From: Larimichthys crocea
Taxonomy: Eukaryota > Chordata > Actinopteri > Sciaenidae
Length of the DNA: 64,000 bases
Assembly (NCBI RefSeq): GCF_000972845.2
Contig: NC_040028.1
Coordinates: 10,362,038 to 10,426,037 of the forward strand
Reading direction: 5' to 3'
The notes beneath the pieces are model-generated. The model saw nothing but the letters and a program-made list of their open reading frames with translations, did not search any database and was not told where the DNA came from. Below are positions 50,923 through 64,000 of this stretch, piece after piece. Position 1 is the first letter of the stretch, and the number at the start of each line of letters is the position of its first letter. The position numbers and the translations under genes were made by a program.

Positions 50923-50960
<38 letters not shown>
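50923..50960. repeat. (AT)n(GT)n microsatellite
   Basis: About 17 bp of AT followed by about 22 bp of GT. Confidence 0.95.
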
Positions 50961-51294
50961 ATGATTAGTGCAGCTCTCAAATTCTCAGTATTGTAGCTTT
51001 AATTACTAAGAAGTTGCTGTTAACATCTCTTTGTTGAGGTTATAGCATGTTGCCATGAAGTGTTTATTCAATTCCATTTAGGAGACAGTTTGGATTTTAT
51101 GAAAAACATCATCTTCAGTGAAACTAAATGCCCTTGAAAAAAAACAAAAACGCTTAGTCTGTTATTTTCCGCACAAGCATTTTGTCCCTACAAAAGTTAA
51201 TGTGCACAAAAAATTAAAGATCATTGAGCTCATAAATAGCACCCAGAACCATGCGAGATACATTTGTAGCTATGTCCCATTCTAAGCGGGGCAA

Positions 51295-51400
51295 AAATGG
51301 TGGCCACAAAACACCTGTGTTTGTTTTTTTTTTTTCATTCTGGGCTACTGTAGAAACATTGAGGTGCAACAGGGTGGACACCATAGAAGTCTATATAGTT
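51295..51400 (+). repeat. Internal fragment of the MITE-like family seen at 24845-25165
   Basis: 'TTCTGGGCTACTGTAGAAAC' then 'ATTGAGGTGCAACAGGGTGG' matches the internal block that I know as 'TTCTGGGCTACTGTAGAAAC' plus 'ATGGCGGTGCAACATGGCGG'. Termini are not preserved here. Confidence 0.65.
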
Positions 51401-51642
51401 TATAAATAAGTATCTGCATATATGGATGTAAAATCTGGAGGCAAGGGACCAAGATTTTGGCAGTGAATGCGCTATGGTATTCCATTTGTCATTTGACTAT
51501 TATTGACCAGTCATGTTTGAGCTGTCGTTGGTTGTCAGAATTCATCAGCCACCTCTGACACGCTTCCTCAGATTTTTCAACGTCATCTACATTCATATGT
51601 AGATATCTGTTTATAAAGATTCAAATCAGAAACATGTTTTTC

Positions 51643-51693
51643 TATTATTATTATTATTATCATTATTATTATTATTATTATTGTTGTTGTTGT
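51643..51693. repeat. (ATT)n/(GTT)n trinucleotide repeat
   Basis: About 50 bp of ATT units with one CATT interruption, turning into GTT at the right end. Confidence 0.95.
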
Positions 51694-51700
51694 ATTTTAA

Positions 51701-54700
51701 GTTTTTGTTATTAAAAGTTAAAGTTAAAGTCGAAGTGAAAAATCTATACTTTTTAACATTCTCACTCAAATGGGCTGGTACTAACATTTTGATCACTGTG
51801 ATTACCCTTCATAAAACAAACAAAAGGGTTTTTGAGTATGAAAAAGATTCAGATGAAGTAATCATTTTCTGATTTAATCTGTTTTTCCGGTCTTTAGTTT
51901 TTTTCTTTTCTTCTCTCTATTTTATGCATTAGACAGCTAAAGTACTTAATGAGGCATGAATCTGTATGTCATACCATTCAATCATCTGACCACTCTAAGA
52001 TTATATGCAATCATCTTTTGCGTGCAACATAAAAAATAAAAAAAAATCTACTTAAGTTAGCTCTGAATAGTTCCCATCTTAATATTTCAGGAAGCTATTG
52101 GGGATCTTTGTATGATTCAGCAGCAGCAAAGCTCTCTTAGAAGTAAAATGTATCACCTGTGTCTGTGAACTGTGCCGACAGGGAAATCTCTGTCTAATGA
52201 TTGAACATAGACTATATCTCAGAGGAAAATGAGTCTCAGCGTCAGAGCTCTCAAGCACCCCTTTTGGGAAAAAATAAAAAGAAGGAATACAGTAAGTTAT
52301 GGAGTACAGGGCAGAACAAAAGCTGACTGTAAAAAGAGTAATTACATTATTTTTAAAAACTGAATTAATCTCTTCTTTAAGTTGATATCACATACTTACA
52401 TATTTCTGTTCGCTTTTGTTCCTCCTTGCTCCCACCGGGGTTCTACTACTTTTTCCATGTACAACCACAGAGTGATAATTAACCTGCCAAGCAATTAATG
52501 AACAAAAGTGATTTTATCAACTGTGCAGTCACCCAATCCGGAGCCAGTAAAATAGACAGTCTGTTGAATAGCTGCTCTTTCAGCCATTATCCAGCCACCT
52601 ATTTAACAAGGCAGTTATTCAGCCAGAGATGTGAACACATAATCCATCATCTGAATTATCAGCCAAATAAGTGTCTATCATCTTGGTAGCCAAAAAGCAA
52701 TGTTGGTAGAAATGGACTTGTGCCATTAAACTACTCAAAAAATCATGTAGCCAACAATAAAAAATCCCACCTAAATTAGATGTATCGCTGGTAACCCAAA
52801 CCGTTGGTTATCTATCCAATAAAGCACATATCCAACTAATTATCCAGCCAGCCAAAAAAATGATCAGCCAACAATCTCAGCAGCTACAAAGATGCCAACC
52901 CAAAGACTAACTTGGAGTTTTCTACTGATATTATATTTAGTATGAGTTTTTGTTACCTCCGTGCCGACATGAGCATAATCTGTTCTGGATACCAAATAAA
53001 GTGCCATCCTCTAGTCTTTAAGGGTCTCCTCCTGTGATTGCAGTTGATTTCTTACAAACAATGTCCAAACACACCTTGTGTTTTGTCTGTGTCTTTAATT
53101 TAGTCAGATTTTTTCAGCCTGATTTTGACACTTGATATAAAATTGAAGACGACAACCAAAAAGCAAACACAAACATTTTGCTTCTTTTGTGGATGAAGTA
53201 ACAAAACATATCATCCAAAGAAACTTTTGAGCAATCAAGCATCCATTTACATGTGGTACAACTGACTACAGTATAAATATTCTACAATTCATACAACTTT
53301 ATGTAAGGGGAAAGAACATTGTTGTGCTATAGCAATATAAATATAGGCTTCTGCGAAGTTTATACAGTTTAATCAAAAATTAGTGAAAATGACTGATTAC
53401 AGATTTTAAAGCGTACTCCAAAGATTCTCTGTAATTAGGGACAATCCACCTTTGCAAACCAACCAGCCAGATGCTCCTCATTAGCCCCATCCTAACATCC
53501 TAACTCAGCAGATGTATCCAAATTTAATTTAGTTTCCCCAGCTGCTTTCTTTATTATTAAGCCCTTTGCCTCTTCTGTCCACTCCTACTCTCACTCTATT
53601 CTCTCCTTCCTCACTAATTACTTGTGCAGTTAATAGATGGACACCTAGGTTTACTGTGGTCCCACTTAGTTAAAAACTCTCTGAAACTGGCAAAATTGTG
53701 CCATGATATTTATTGTGTATATATATATTGTTTTCCAACTTACACAGTAGTACCCCACAGTGTATACATATTGTAAGGTTGCTGTTGGTTGTAACAAGCC
53801 AAACTTTAGAACAACACATTGTTTGCATGGTCATCAATCATGTATCTGACTAGCAGTATTCTCAATGCCCCAAGTCTTCTTCTTTTGCTTCTTTGCTGAA
53901 GCTGTTCACACCTTACTATTTAGAGAGAACATCACCTCATCTCCATGATTTTCTCCAAAGGCACCGCAGTACAAAATGGCACATTACTATTCGGTGGCTA
54001 CATCTGTCTTAACCAAACAAAGAACTGATCAAATCTCTCCTAAACCAAGGATGAAGAAGGGTATATGAGGGTGACAGCTTTTTGAGGAGGCCTTGTTGAA
54101 ATCTCCCTGTGAAGAGAGATAAAAGGAATACGTAAAGTGTTGGATGGTCTTTGGGTTAATTGCATTTGACATCCATCTCTGCCTTGTGTGCTTCTTCTCT
54201 GAGGTTGTACTGCGTAAGACAGGACAAAGTGTAGGATTGGGTGGAGATGAACAGAGAAGGAAGCTGCGTGTCAGAGAAAGGGTATTGTAAGGATACATAG
54301 GTTTCGCTTTGATCATGATGAATGTTCAGCTGATGCTGCCTTCCGTTTTGGTCTCCAAGGAGACTGTGGGGGAGGGTGGATTAATATTTAAAGTCTCATA
54401 GCTGGGTGGGGGAGAGTTGAGCTAGTCATAGTAGGAGTTTGTAATGTCTGTAAGTTTCATTATTATTTGCAATCAACTGTCAATTGTCATGTTGTCTGAC
54501 GATTGGCAACATGGATATTTCATGTTGTTCAAAGGGTTCATACTGTATACAGTTCTGCTGCATGGGCCAAAGTCTTGCTATGTCCATATGAAAGTTGTAC
54601 ACTGATATTTGATAGTAGTATGTAAGAAGATAAGACATAAGGTCAAGGCCCATTGGTTTCTCCAGCACATTCACTTCACTTGAGACGTTTCAACTAACTA

Positions 54701-57700
54701 CTCCTAATGGACTTTAATTTCTATAAGTGCATTTTCATGACATACTAGCTGCATATATCATGTACCCAATTAAGTGTTTCCTGTGGGAAACATAATGTGT
54801 TTTGTGAACCAACTGGAGCATTTTGAGCAGCAGCAGCTAATGTAAAGTAATTGTGCATTAAGGGCCAAAGAATCTAGAGCAAAGTAGGGATGAAGGGAAA
54901 GAGATAAAGAACACATCTTAGAGAAAGGGATGTCCTTTAATATTCCCAACCATTCATGCACTTTAAATCACTACAAAAACCTTGCTTTCCCCCTCCCAAA
55001 AAACAATTTAATGCCTCTGTATATACCCCCTTGGCTAAGAATAGTAAAGACCAATTTCTCCTGGTGATGCTTTGCTATCTTTCAGTATTCTGTCACCTAT
55101 ATCCGCATAAGCTTTTATTGTCCCAGTCATTTATGTGTATCCATTTGCATTAAAATGATATTGGCAGCCATGCCTGGACAGCTGGACATTGCTGTTACCC
55201 ACAAATCCATGCTATACCCTATTTGGGAGCAATAATATTTTTTCGTTTCCTCAGAATAATTTTCAGACGGAATTAGTCTGACTCCCTCAAGCTAAACATG
55301 CCAGAGCAGACTGTGAATGAGACTAAACAAAGCTCTGTTCATCCTGGAACTGTGTGGCAGAAATGTGAATGCTTAATGTTGTTGTTTTTATTGTGAGACT
55401 GGGATCTACATGTGGCCCGATTCATTCAGCGATTCAGTCAATGAGTCAGCCAGACAAAATTTCATCGTCTGTCTCTCACACACACATCTATCAGCCTCTG
55501 CTCTCTCACTCACTCATTCATTCACTTATCCACCCACTCACTCATTGAATGTCTCCTGTGCACTCTTAGTCACTCCCTCAACTGCGCCCCGACTCCATCA
55601 ATTGTTCTGTCTTCTGGCTCATTCAAAGCAATACATTCACTGATTCATAACCTCCCTTATGTACTGACTCATGCATCCATCCACTCCACCTCCTGCCGTT
55701 TTGCTGTTTTTCATTAATTCACTATCTTACGCAGTGGTATAACAAGTAGCTACAGGCTAGTGGTGGCTTTACAATATCTTTCATCTAGATCAAATTATGT
55801 TACATTGATTGCCCAGAAACCATTTTTCTCTGAATGCATAATGGATTGGCCATGTTAAAAATATCACACTCCAAAATGGAGCTCAGAGATGACAATGCAT
55901 CAAATTTAGTCTGGTGATTTGTTGATATAGATTTAGTCACTATGAGTGCATGAAGGATAGCACATACATGTTTATTTGATGTCATAAAATACCACTGGAA
56001 ATGTAATGACAATTGTTACGGGAATTTTAAAGAAAAACCCTTAAATAAGGAGGATCGGATTCAAAACATCAAAGTTTAAGTTGAATTATACAGAATTATT
56101 GTTCTTGTACAAGAGGAGCATTTCACAGTGCAACACACTAAAGGGGTTACAGAGAAAAAGGCTCTCTGAGGAGCGCTGACAGTTGGTTCTTATACATTTT
56201 CCTGAAGATGAAAATTGTTAACAGACAATTTGCATATATAGCATCTAAACAGTTTTCTTCAACATATCCCCTAATGAGTAGCCAGTATGTCCCCAATCTA
56301 GATGTCACCTCTCTGACCTGTCCCTGGCCCTCATTCTGTTCTGGAATCCCTCTATTCATACATTAACCTGAACTTTACCTTCCCCTGCCAGTCTCAGTAA
56401 AACAGCAATAAAGGGAAGTGCCCTCAAGACATGCAATAAATAGGAACAAACATTGTATGAGTTTAAAAAAAACATCTAAATAACAGTGTAACCCTATTTT
56501 TTGTAACAAAAATGTAGTGACAAAAAAATAAATAATAAAAATAAATAAAAAAAAAAAACTGAGATGAAGCATCAATTAGCAGTGCTAACAAATGCACCAC
56601 AAATATTTACAAATTAGTATGAGCACAGCTTAGTTTTGCCTGATTATTGACCTGATGATTATGATAAATTAAGAGTCAGGCCACATATGGACTTTTGGAA
56701 TACATTTGTACATCAAAAATAGCCAAATATTTCATTTAAAACCAATAGTCAACTTCATATTGACATTATAGGAAAGTGAGTGGAATTTATACTGTATTGA
56801 ACATGAACCCCTGTAGCAAATTTGATGGCTATGATCTCCTTTACAACCATACACGAGTTTATGACAAAACATATTGGCTAATCTGTGTTTCTGTTTACAA
56901 CAACTGTATATTAAACCCTTTGGAGTAATATAATGTCTCATATAAAACATGCTTTTTCTGCACAATGGATAGGCATGTCATGGACTCACAGTCTAAGGGG
57001 AGTCAAATAAGTGATGGAGGTATCATGGAAACTTTTGGTGAGAACATTTTAGTTTGCAAGATTGTTTTTTTTTTTTTTTCTCATTACTTTTGTTCAGACA
57101 ACAAGCACAAAGTTGAACTTTCAACAATGACATAATTTCCAGTCTTCATTTTATTTTAGCTGTTCTGTAATAGAAAGTATCGTTGATGACGACTGTAGTT
57201 ACATTATGATAAAGTGATTTTTTATTTTTTGATTACGTAGAGTTTACATTAATAACAAGGCCTTAAGGCACCAGAACGCTGATATAGAAATGTCATGATC
57301 TGAAGGCAGACTCAAAGAGGTTTTGGCCTTTGCAGTAAATGTAGTCTAAATCTAGCAGAAGTGATGATGGACTCAGCCCAGTGAGGTTTGATTCAGTTGA
57401 TCTTCCTAATGAGTGCAGGATTAATATGCTTGGCCATTATTGTCACATTCGCAACTTTCTGTTTCTATTTAGTAGAGCTCAATAAACTGCAAAATCTCCA
57501 CAGGCATTTTGGTGCTATGATATATACATAGCGGTTAATGCACAGTATACATGTCAGTGTGTTTTCTGCTTTCACATATTATCACCTAGAGCCCCACAAA
57601 ACATTGTCAATTTGGATTTCAATTTTGAAGTGTCATTAAGCTGACAATGATCAATGCCTTCATTAGCAGCCCTGAATGGCTTCCATATATGATGAATTTT

Positions 57701-60700
57701 CAGAGCATTCAGACTGAGCTGATCCATCAACCAAGCTGTCGATTAGAGATGCCAGGCCATAAAGCAAAGTCATTTCTCCACAACTCCCTACAGACACCCA
57801 AGAGAAATCAAGTGACCTGAATCTGAATGTTTTATAGGAAGGGCAACTCCTTTTGTGCCAGTGAGGAAGAGTCTCTGGTGGGTCAGTGTACAATGTGTTT
57901 GATACAAAACTGTTTTCATGTTACATAACTAAAAATGCACAGACTAAATCACATATATATGTTTGTGCTTCACAGTGGTACTTGTTGTGGAGAAATTGCT
58001 GAAGTCAAAGGTCAATGGTGAGGTCGGGAGGGAAGAAAGTGTTCAGCAGCCTCTGATGTCTTATGCTGTATTATTTATTGATGCTTGGCCAAGGAGAATT
58101 AGAGACACTCTCAAAGTTCATCAGAAGTGCCTGAGTCGGCCTCACATTCTGCCGAACTTTTGCTGGTGGATAAACTTTAAACCAAAGATCACACCCCAAA
58201 TACTACACGCCCCAGAATTAGTCAAAGAGAATGTCTTTACCCATGGAGGTGTTATTGTCAACACATTCTAGTCTGGAGACAAAGATGTCTGTTTACGCAC
58301 GATTGGACGTCATCGGCACGCTATCTATTATGTCTAAGAAGGCAGCAATAGGTCTCTTCGACCCTGGTCACCACAGTGTTGAGATATGGTGGCACCTAGT
58401 CAAAGACAAACAATTAATACAGGCCCCCACGTGACCATGTGTAACCTAAGGATAGAAAATTCCATAACAGTACTTCCATGTGAACAAGCATGGAGTCTAA
58501 GTGGACTTAACTGTTACTCAATATAACATTAAAAAAAGATATGTAGATTAATGAACTTAACAGCAGTAGCAAGTAAAAAGTGTGGTTACATACAAAATTA
58601 CTAATATTGAGGCTAAACTTTCAAACATAAGTGTATTTACATAGACATGGTTTGATTTAAAATAAAGGTCAGCGATCAAATGCTACACGCTGCATTTGGT
58701 TGCTGCGTTGATTCATCCCCCTTCACTACTACAACCTCCTCCCGTTCTAGTTGACTTATGTTCCATATTTATACCACTTGAGGGAGATTAATGTGCTCCC
58801 CTTAGATTAATTTACAGAGCATCTTCAAGCACTGACGTTTGTTTTCAGTTAAACATAGCTGCATATCAACTACAACTAATAAGTGCACTTTGATCATCTG
58901 ATTAGCGGACGGCCCATAGGACACAGCCGCCTTGTTGTCCTGTGAGAACCTCATAATACTTATACACACATAACACATGAAAAAAAAACAACAACAAAAA
59001 AACACGTAATTTAGAGTTACATTGTTTTCACTGGGCAGGGATAGGATGAAAATGAACTATAGCTGTCGACAAATTTAGTGGAGTAAGTGCAATATTCCTC
59101 CCTCTGAGTTACAGTGGAGTGGATGTATAAAGTCACATAAATTGGAACAGTATATTAGTACATTAAGTACTTCGACTTTGGTTTAGTTTCTGTCTGCATT
59201 TACTTGTTAACCTAAATCACTGCATGCTGAGCTCAGTGGAGAGTTGGCGACAGAAAGAGGATGAGAGCGAGCTGACCCGAGTTTGTGACCCTGAAGAAGA
59301 AGTGATACAGTAATTAAGACCCTGAGATGTATAGATAACTGTATCAGCAACCTGGTAAATAGGAGGACGTGCTGCCCCAGTTGTTTATTCTTTGTGTGGC
59401 TAAATTAAATAAATATATATAAGATAAACACACAAAAGTTCAGTGGAATAATTGGACTGGAGTAATTAAAACAAGGCATCTATAAACTTGCTTAACCTGG
59501 CCACCAGACTGGAATATACATGTGTTAATATAGCACACAAACCAGTGAAATTAGGTGTTTGTCACTGGCTTCACATCTGGTATTTGTGCAAGTGGCGCCT
59601 TCAGGTGTGAATTTTCAGTTGCACCCACACACCCATCTGAATCTGCAAAACTTAATTCCTGCAATCACAAAGTAGCTTTTTACACACTTCTTGCAATCAA
59701 TCATATCCAACTCAAAGTTATTGATCTGATCATGTTGCAATCATTGAATTGTATAATTCAAAGCTGTTTCATTTATTGTTTCAGAGAGACAGACTTGCCT
59801 TACACCTCTGCCTAGAGATGAGATTGTTGTAGCATTGCGTTTTCTTTGTCTTGCTATAGTAATACATGTGAAGACTCCATGAGTGAAATTGGATTACAGC
59901 AGGGTTATGAATCAAAAATACCTTGTCATATAGCTCTGACTAATAGGACTCATCAGGTGGACCTGGGTGCATTTGTAACCAGTGTGGCTGCTGGGTAAAA
60001 GAAATACCAGTGAAATTTGCCTATAAAGGCAGAAACGTTAGATATACAACTCATGCTGTGTCATTCATTCATTTGATTTATCCTACTAAGTCCCAGTGGG
60101 AGAAGAAGAACAGAGAAGGCACACCTAAGCCAATGACAGGACACATTTAGTTTTGAAGGGTAATCATATTTTCTTTAGTTTTACAGTTTCAGAGAATGTT
60201 TTATCACACCATAACTATTTTATTGGTCTCTTTAGAGTGTCGTCGTAGCTCAGCTTTGAAACCTATGTTGGGCCTATACTGCTAGCCTAGAAAGAGACAT
60301 TCATATTTTCCCAGATGAACTAAATTCCTGCATTCTCTATGCATCAACATATTGAACTGATATAGTGACATTGTGGTATTATGGTGCATAACAAATATAA
60401 TAACTAAAAAGAAAAAAAGTCATGAATCATGAATATAAAGTGGAAAATGTACAAGAGAAAATATGGAAATATAAAAAGTTAAAGTAAAGCATGTATGTTT
60501 TTAAATAAAAAAGAGCTGTTCAGTGTTTGCTGCACTGAATGTTACACACATTCCACCAGCTTCACTCTTCAGAGTGTTAAAATCAACACTGATGCAATGT
60601 CAAAATGTTTGATGGGAGTGACAGATGGCCTGGTGGACTGGAAAAAGCAAGCACAAAAATATGTCTTACTTACTAACTTCAACTCGTACAGATAGCACAT

Positions 60701-63700
60701 ACTGTAGGTCTTCATGCATAAACCAACACCAGCTACATCAACCCACACATAGTTTGAACATCCAGTAGAAATCTACAAGGTCTCATCAGAGTCAGAAAGC
60801 TGTACTCTCCGCCATGACATTGAGACATTTTCAGGCAAAGAAGTTAGTTCATCAAAGTTCATCATCTGTTATACAGGCCTTAAGAGAGACGGCATGAGCT
60901 CTGGTTGAATCATCTCTGTATGAATAAGAGATCACCAGGTCAGTGAGAGCCAAATTCCTCTCAAATTCAAATTCAACAAGGTCACTGTCTGCATTCATTT
61001 TATTTCTAACCTTATAGCTAAAATGTTAAATTTGTGAATTAAGTAGTTGTACTAGTGACTACATTTTATTAAAGAAATCAGAAAAAACATCAACATCAGA
61101 GCATTTTTATAGTTTTCAGTACTATGTAATAAATTAATAAATAAATAACTCAAGACAAATGTTAAACCTTTTTTTGTCAGAAATGAAAATCCATATTTTG
61201 ATACAGCTGCACAAAGAGACAAAGGCACATGCATCCATTTTCATAGGAACTGGCTCAATTTTCAAAACAAAAAGAAAACAAAGACGGACACATGATAATG
61301 ACTTTTAAAATCCAGTTGGAACATTATTATTATTATTTTTTTTTAGATAGATTGTATTGTTCCCATTTATTGTTCAGAAAGAGATACCTACTGTATCAAA
61401 AGCAGATGTCATTGACCAGGGGGTTTCGTATGCACTTATGTAGGCTGTAATGAGGAGTAATTTACTGAGTTGTGACCAAACTGTTTGTTTTGCACAAAAG
61501 TTCAGAGATTCGGGCATCTAGTTGGCACAGAGGAAAACCACCTTTCACCCACCATTGCATCAATTCAGCAGAGGTGCCTCTGGCTTGGCTGGATGTTTCA
61601 GTGAATGCATTTGGCAGAGCTTACATGTGATAATGTGATCTCACAGCAGTTTACAATGTCATGTCATGTTAGTTCAAATCACGTCTGATGTTTCCTAATT
61701 ATGACTGCTAATCATGTCATTGTTGTTATTAAACAATATTCTTTTTTTTTTTCCAAAAAAGAACCACAACACTTCAAGATTGTTCTCTCATTAAATAAGA
61801 GCAAACATTCACAATATTCACAGAAAAATAATTGTCTGACCATAGTCTAATAGTTCAAAGGTTTCAAAGTAGGTCAAACGAAAATGCTCTCACGGGTGGT
61901 GGTTCCAGTGAATGGCCCTTGTGTGTCTGCACTATAGCAAGCATTCTCCTACAGTACTTCATGCTATCTTCCAGTGTGTTTCAGGCCTGAAAGAGTCTCC
62001 ACAAAATACCCCCATTCTCAAAGGCAGCCCGAGTGACTGATAAAAGGCTTTTCTAGCTGTGAAGTGTGCCGGCCTTCGCATCAAAAACTCAGCCCTCCCA
62101 GAGGACTCACTGCTGTTTTGAAGTGAGGCACAGCTCATCTGTGGTGTCACATTGCATTTTCCCTCAGTCACTGAACCCGGGTCATCATTCTCAGCTCAAC
62201 TTTCTCAAACAAATTCCTAGAAACAAATGATTCAACCAACCATCTTGTAAGAGGTTGTTTAACAATAACTACACACTTGAATTAGGAGGAATACATGCAG
62301 TATTATTTACATTTAATGTAGCATTAGCATACTTATTCAAAATATTCAAAAAATGTCCCCTAGGGCAACAGTGTCTAATGGATTGGCCTGACTAATAAAT
62401 AGCAAAAGTGATCAATGCATGGTTGTAAAAGCATGTTCAAGACATTTCCACAGGATAATAGGATCCCCTCAGCTCACTGTAGGAAAGAGTGGAGGTAATA
62501 ATTATTCTGTTTCCACCCTTTTACAGCCTTAAAACATATTGAACATGTTGAAAAAAAAAAGTCCTGACGTGTTAGTGGATTCTGAACTCATTCAGAAGAC
62601 AACAACAACAACAAAAAACCTGATGGGACTTTGAAATATCATGCCATGTGCAAATTTGGATTATAAAAGCAATGTATATAATGTTGTCAAAAATTTCTCT
62701 TTAAAATAGATTAAAATTATATTTACTTGGGGGTTGCATTGGGGTGCATTAGACAGTCAGGCTACTTGGCTGGTACAGTGTGCACCTAGTGACTCATGGG
62801 GTAACAGATGCAGATTACTGGCAAAGAGAGGTACACGATGAGAACAAGTGGCGGACAGGAGAGGAAAGGTCAGGAAAACAAGAGGTTAGTACACAACACA
62901 ATGGCTTGTTAGTTAATTATTCTAAACCCATCTTTTTGAACTGGTTAACAATATACTGTTGAAGTGAAGCCAGGTAACCCAAGGTTATGTCTAAAAGATA
63001 AACTAGCTTCATGCTTCATTCGTTTTTTTTACCTACAATTTCAAGGTCTAAACGTGACTTGAGGGAGTTTTATAATATAATCAGGTTCCACACAAAGTGT
63101 CCCTTTATCACTCAGGACACCTGTCAACAAAACAGCTTCCAGGAATTGCATCCTCTAAGCACACACTAGAAGATGGAGACATAACCCTGAGTGCAGTGAG
63201 ATAGCATCATTCAGCAATCCACCATTATCCCTCTTTACCATTCTTTCCCTTGACTGCGCTAGACTTTAATCATTTATTAATTTCCCTTGTGGTCTGAGGG
63301 AAGGCATCATGGTCTGAATTTAAACTGCCAAGATCAGAGGATTGAAGTGTCACTTTTTCATATGAGAAAGAATATGGAATGTGCAGCTTTCATCCCAGCA
63401 ATCAGCCAAATCCACCATGGACAAGCAGAGCAATATGGTAAGTGATTGCTTCACGGAAACTATATGAAAAAAAATGGAGTCGTCTTAAAATTTGTTGACA
63501 CTTTGCTGAACCATCTTACTCTGACAGGGCAGAGAACAGACTTGTATGTAATGCTGTGCGTGATGGCACACTGCATAGTGGTCATTCAAACATTGATGGT
63601 GCACCAGTACTGTAGTTCATTTGTGAAAGCCACCTGACACTGAAGTGGAAAAGACTGCATTTATTTATTTAACATGCAGGAGACAGCCTGATGATTTGTC

Positions 63701-64000
63701 AGTGGCTTGGCCGCATAGATACACATTCAAAAGTGGCAGAATCATCATGTTGAACACCGACAAAGTGCACTGGAAGCAAAAAACACGTCAGTTGAAGTGA
63801 TGAATACACAAGGAAGCAATGCAGTTTGATATGAGTTTAGTCCAACCTGACTGAGGGCCAAATTAAAAGGACAGAGATAAATGAATGGTGGAAGTGTATA
63901 TTAGTTGTAAGAGTATCCTCCGTCAACCTATTTGTCACTCCCGTGTGTGTCTAGTCTCAAATTACTGGGAAGGGAAATAATTTAGTTGTCTCTCATATTG
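51701..64000. other. AT-rich intergenic DNA, no gene seen
   Basis: No coding exon, RNA gene or clear transposon was recognised in these 12 kb. Patches of note are a scatter of 'ATCCAGCCA'-like words at 52570-52870, degenerate CACT/CATTC units at 55500-55560, a CAA run near 62599-62612, and poly-A or poly-T runs. No stretch is distinctive enough to name. Confidence 0.6.

Noticed and set aside
52570..52870. Scattered ATCCAGCCA-like words suggesting a minisatellite
   Set aside because: Spacing is irregular and units are too diverged to define a repeat period by eye.
57963..58271. 102-codon plus-strand ORF
   Set aside because: No recognisable motif, no splice signals in register, and no neighbouring exon.

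Overview
The window reads as vertebrate nuclear DNA, most likely a teleost fish. It is AT-rich, has few coding exons separated by introns with GT-AG signals, and carries many microsatellites and old interspersed repeats of types common in fish (tRNA-derived SINE, L2/Rex-like LINE tails, hAT-like and other non-autonomous fragments). There is no bacterial-style gene packing. Most open reading frames in the window are chance ORFs.

The one protein-coding gene I can support is an Ikaros-family zinc-finger transcription factor on the minus strand. Its last exon matches Helios (IKZF2) better than Ikaros, Aiolos or Eos. Seven coding exons can be joined with consistent phase-1 junctions throughout: 18664-18637, 13458-13357, 10445-10263, 9024-8857, 5758-5621, 5139-5008 and 4016-3220. 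They give 1548 nt including the stop, or 515 residues. A non-coding 5' exon is likely at 20178-20096. A CpG-richer promoter and first-exon zone lies at about 20340-21900. The 3' UTR runs left from 3219 to an undetermined end.

The notable point in this gene is that the first DNA-binding zinc finger seems to be missing. The acidic exon ends in 'PNG' exactly where the human gene has its internal alternative splice donor (the one that makes the short Helios isoform). It joins in frame to the ZF2-ZF3 exon, and I find no ZF1 coding sequence downstream of that donor or in the next intron. The exon is 183 bp against 261 bp in the mammalian arrangement as I remember it, a difference of 26 codons.

From about 22 kb to 64 kb I see no convincing coding exon. 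This is AT-rich intergenic (or far-upstream intronic) DNA 5' of ikzf2. It holds a SINE with an intact target-site duplication (38394-38623), a decayed LINE reverse transcriptase (about 39040-40240), three fragments of one fish MITE-like family, a hAT-like fragment, a 63-bp-arm inverted repeat at 28231-28379, and simple repeats. No CRISPR array, tRNA, rRNA or prokaryotic signal was seen.
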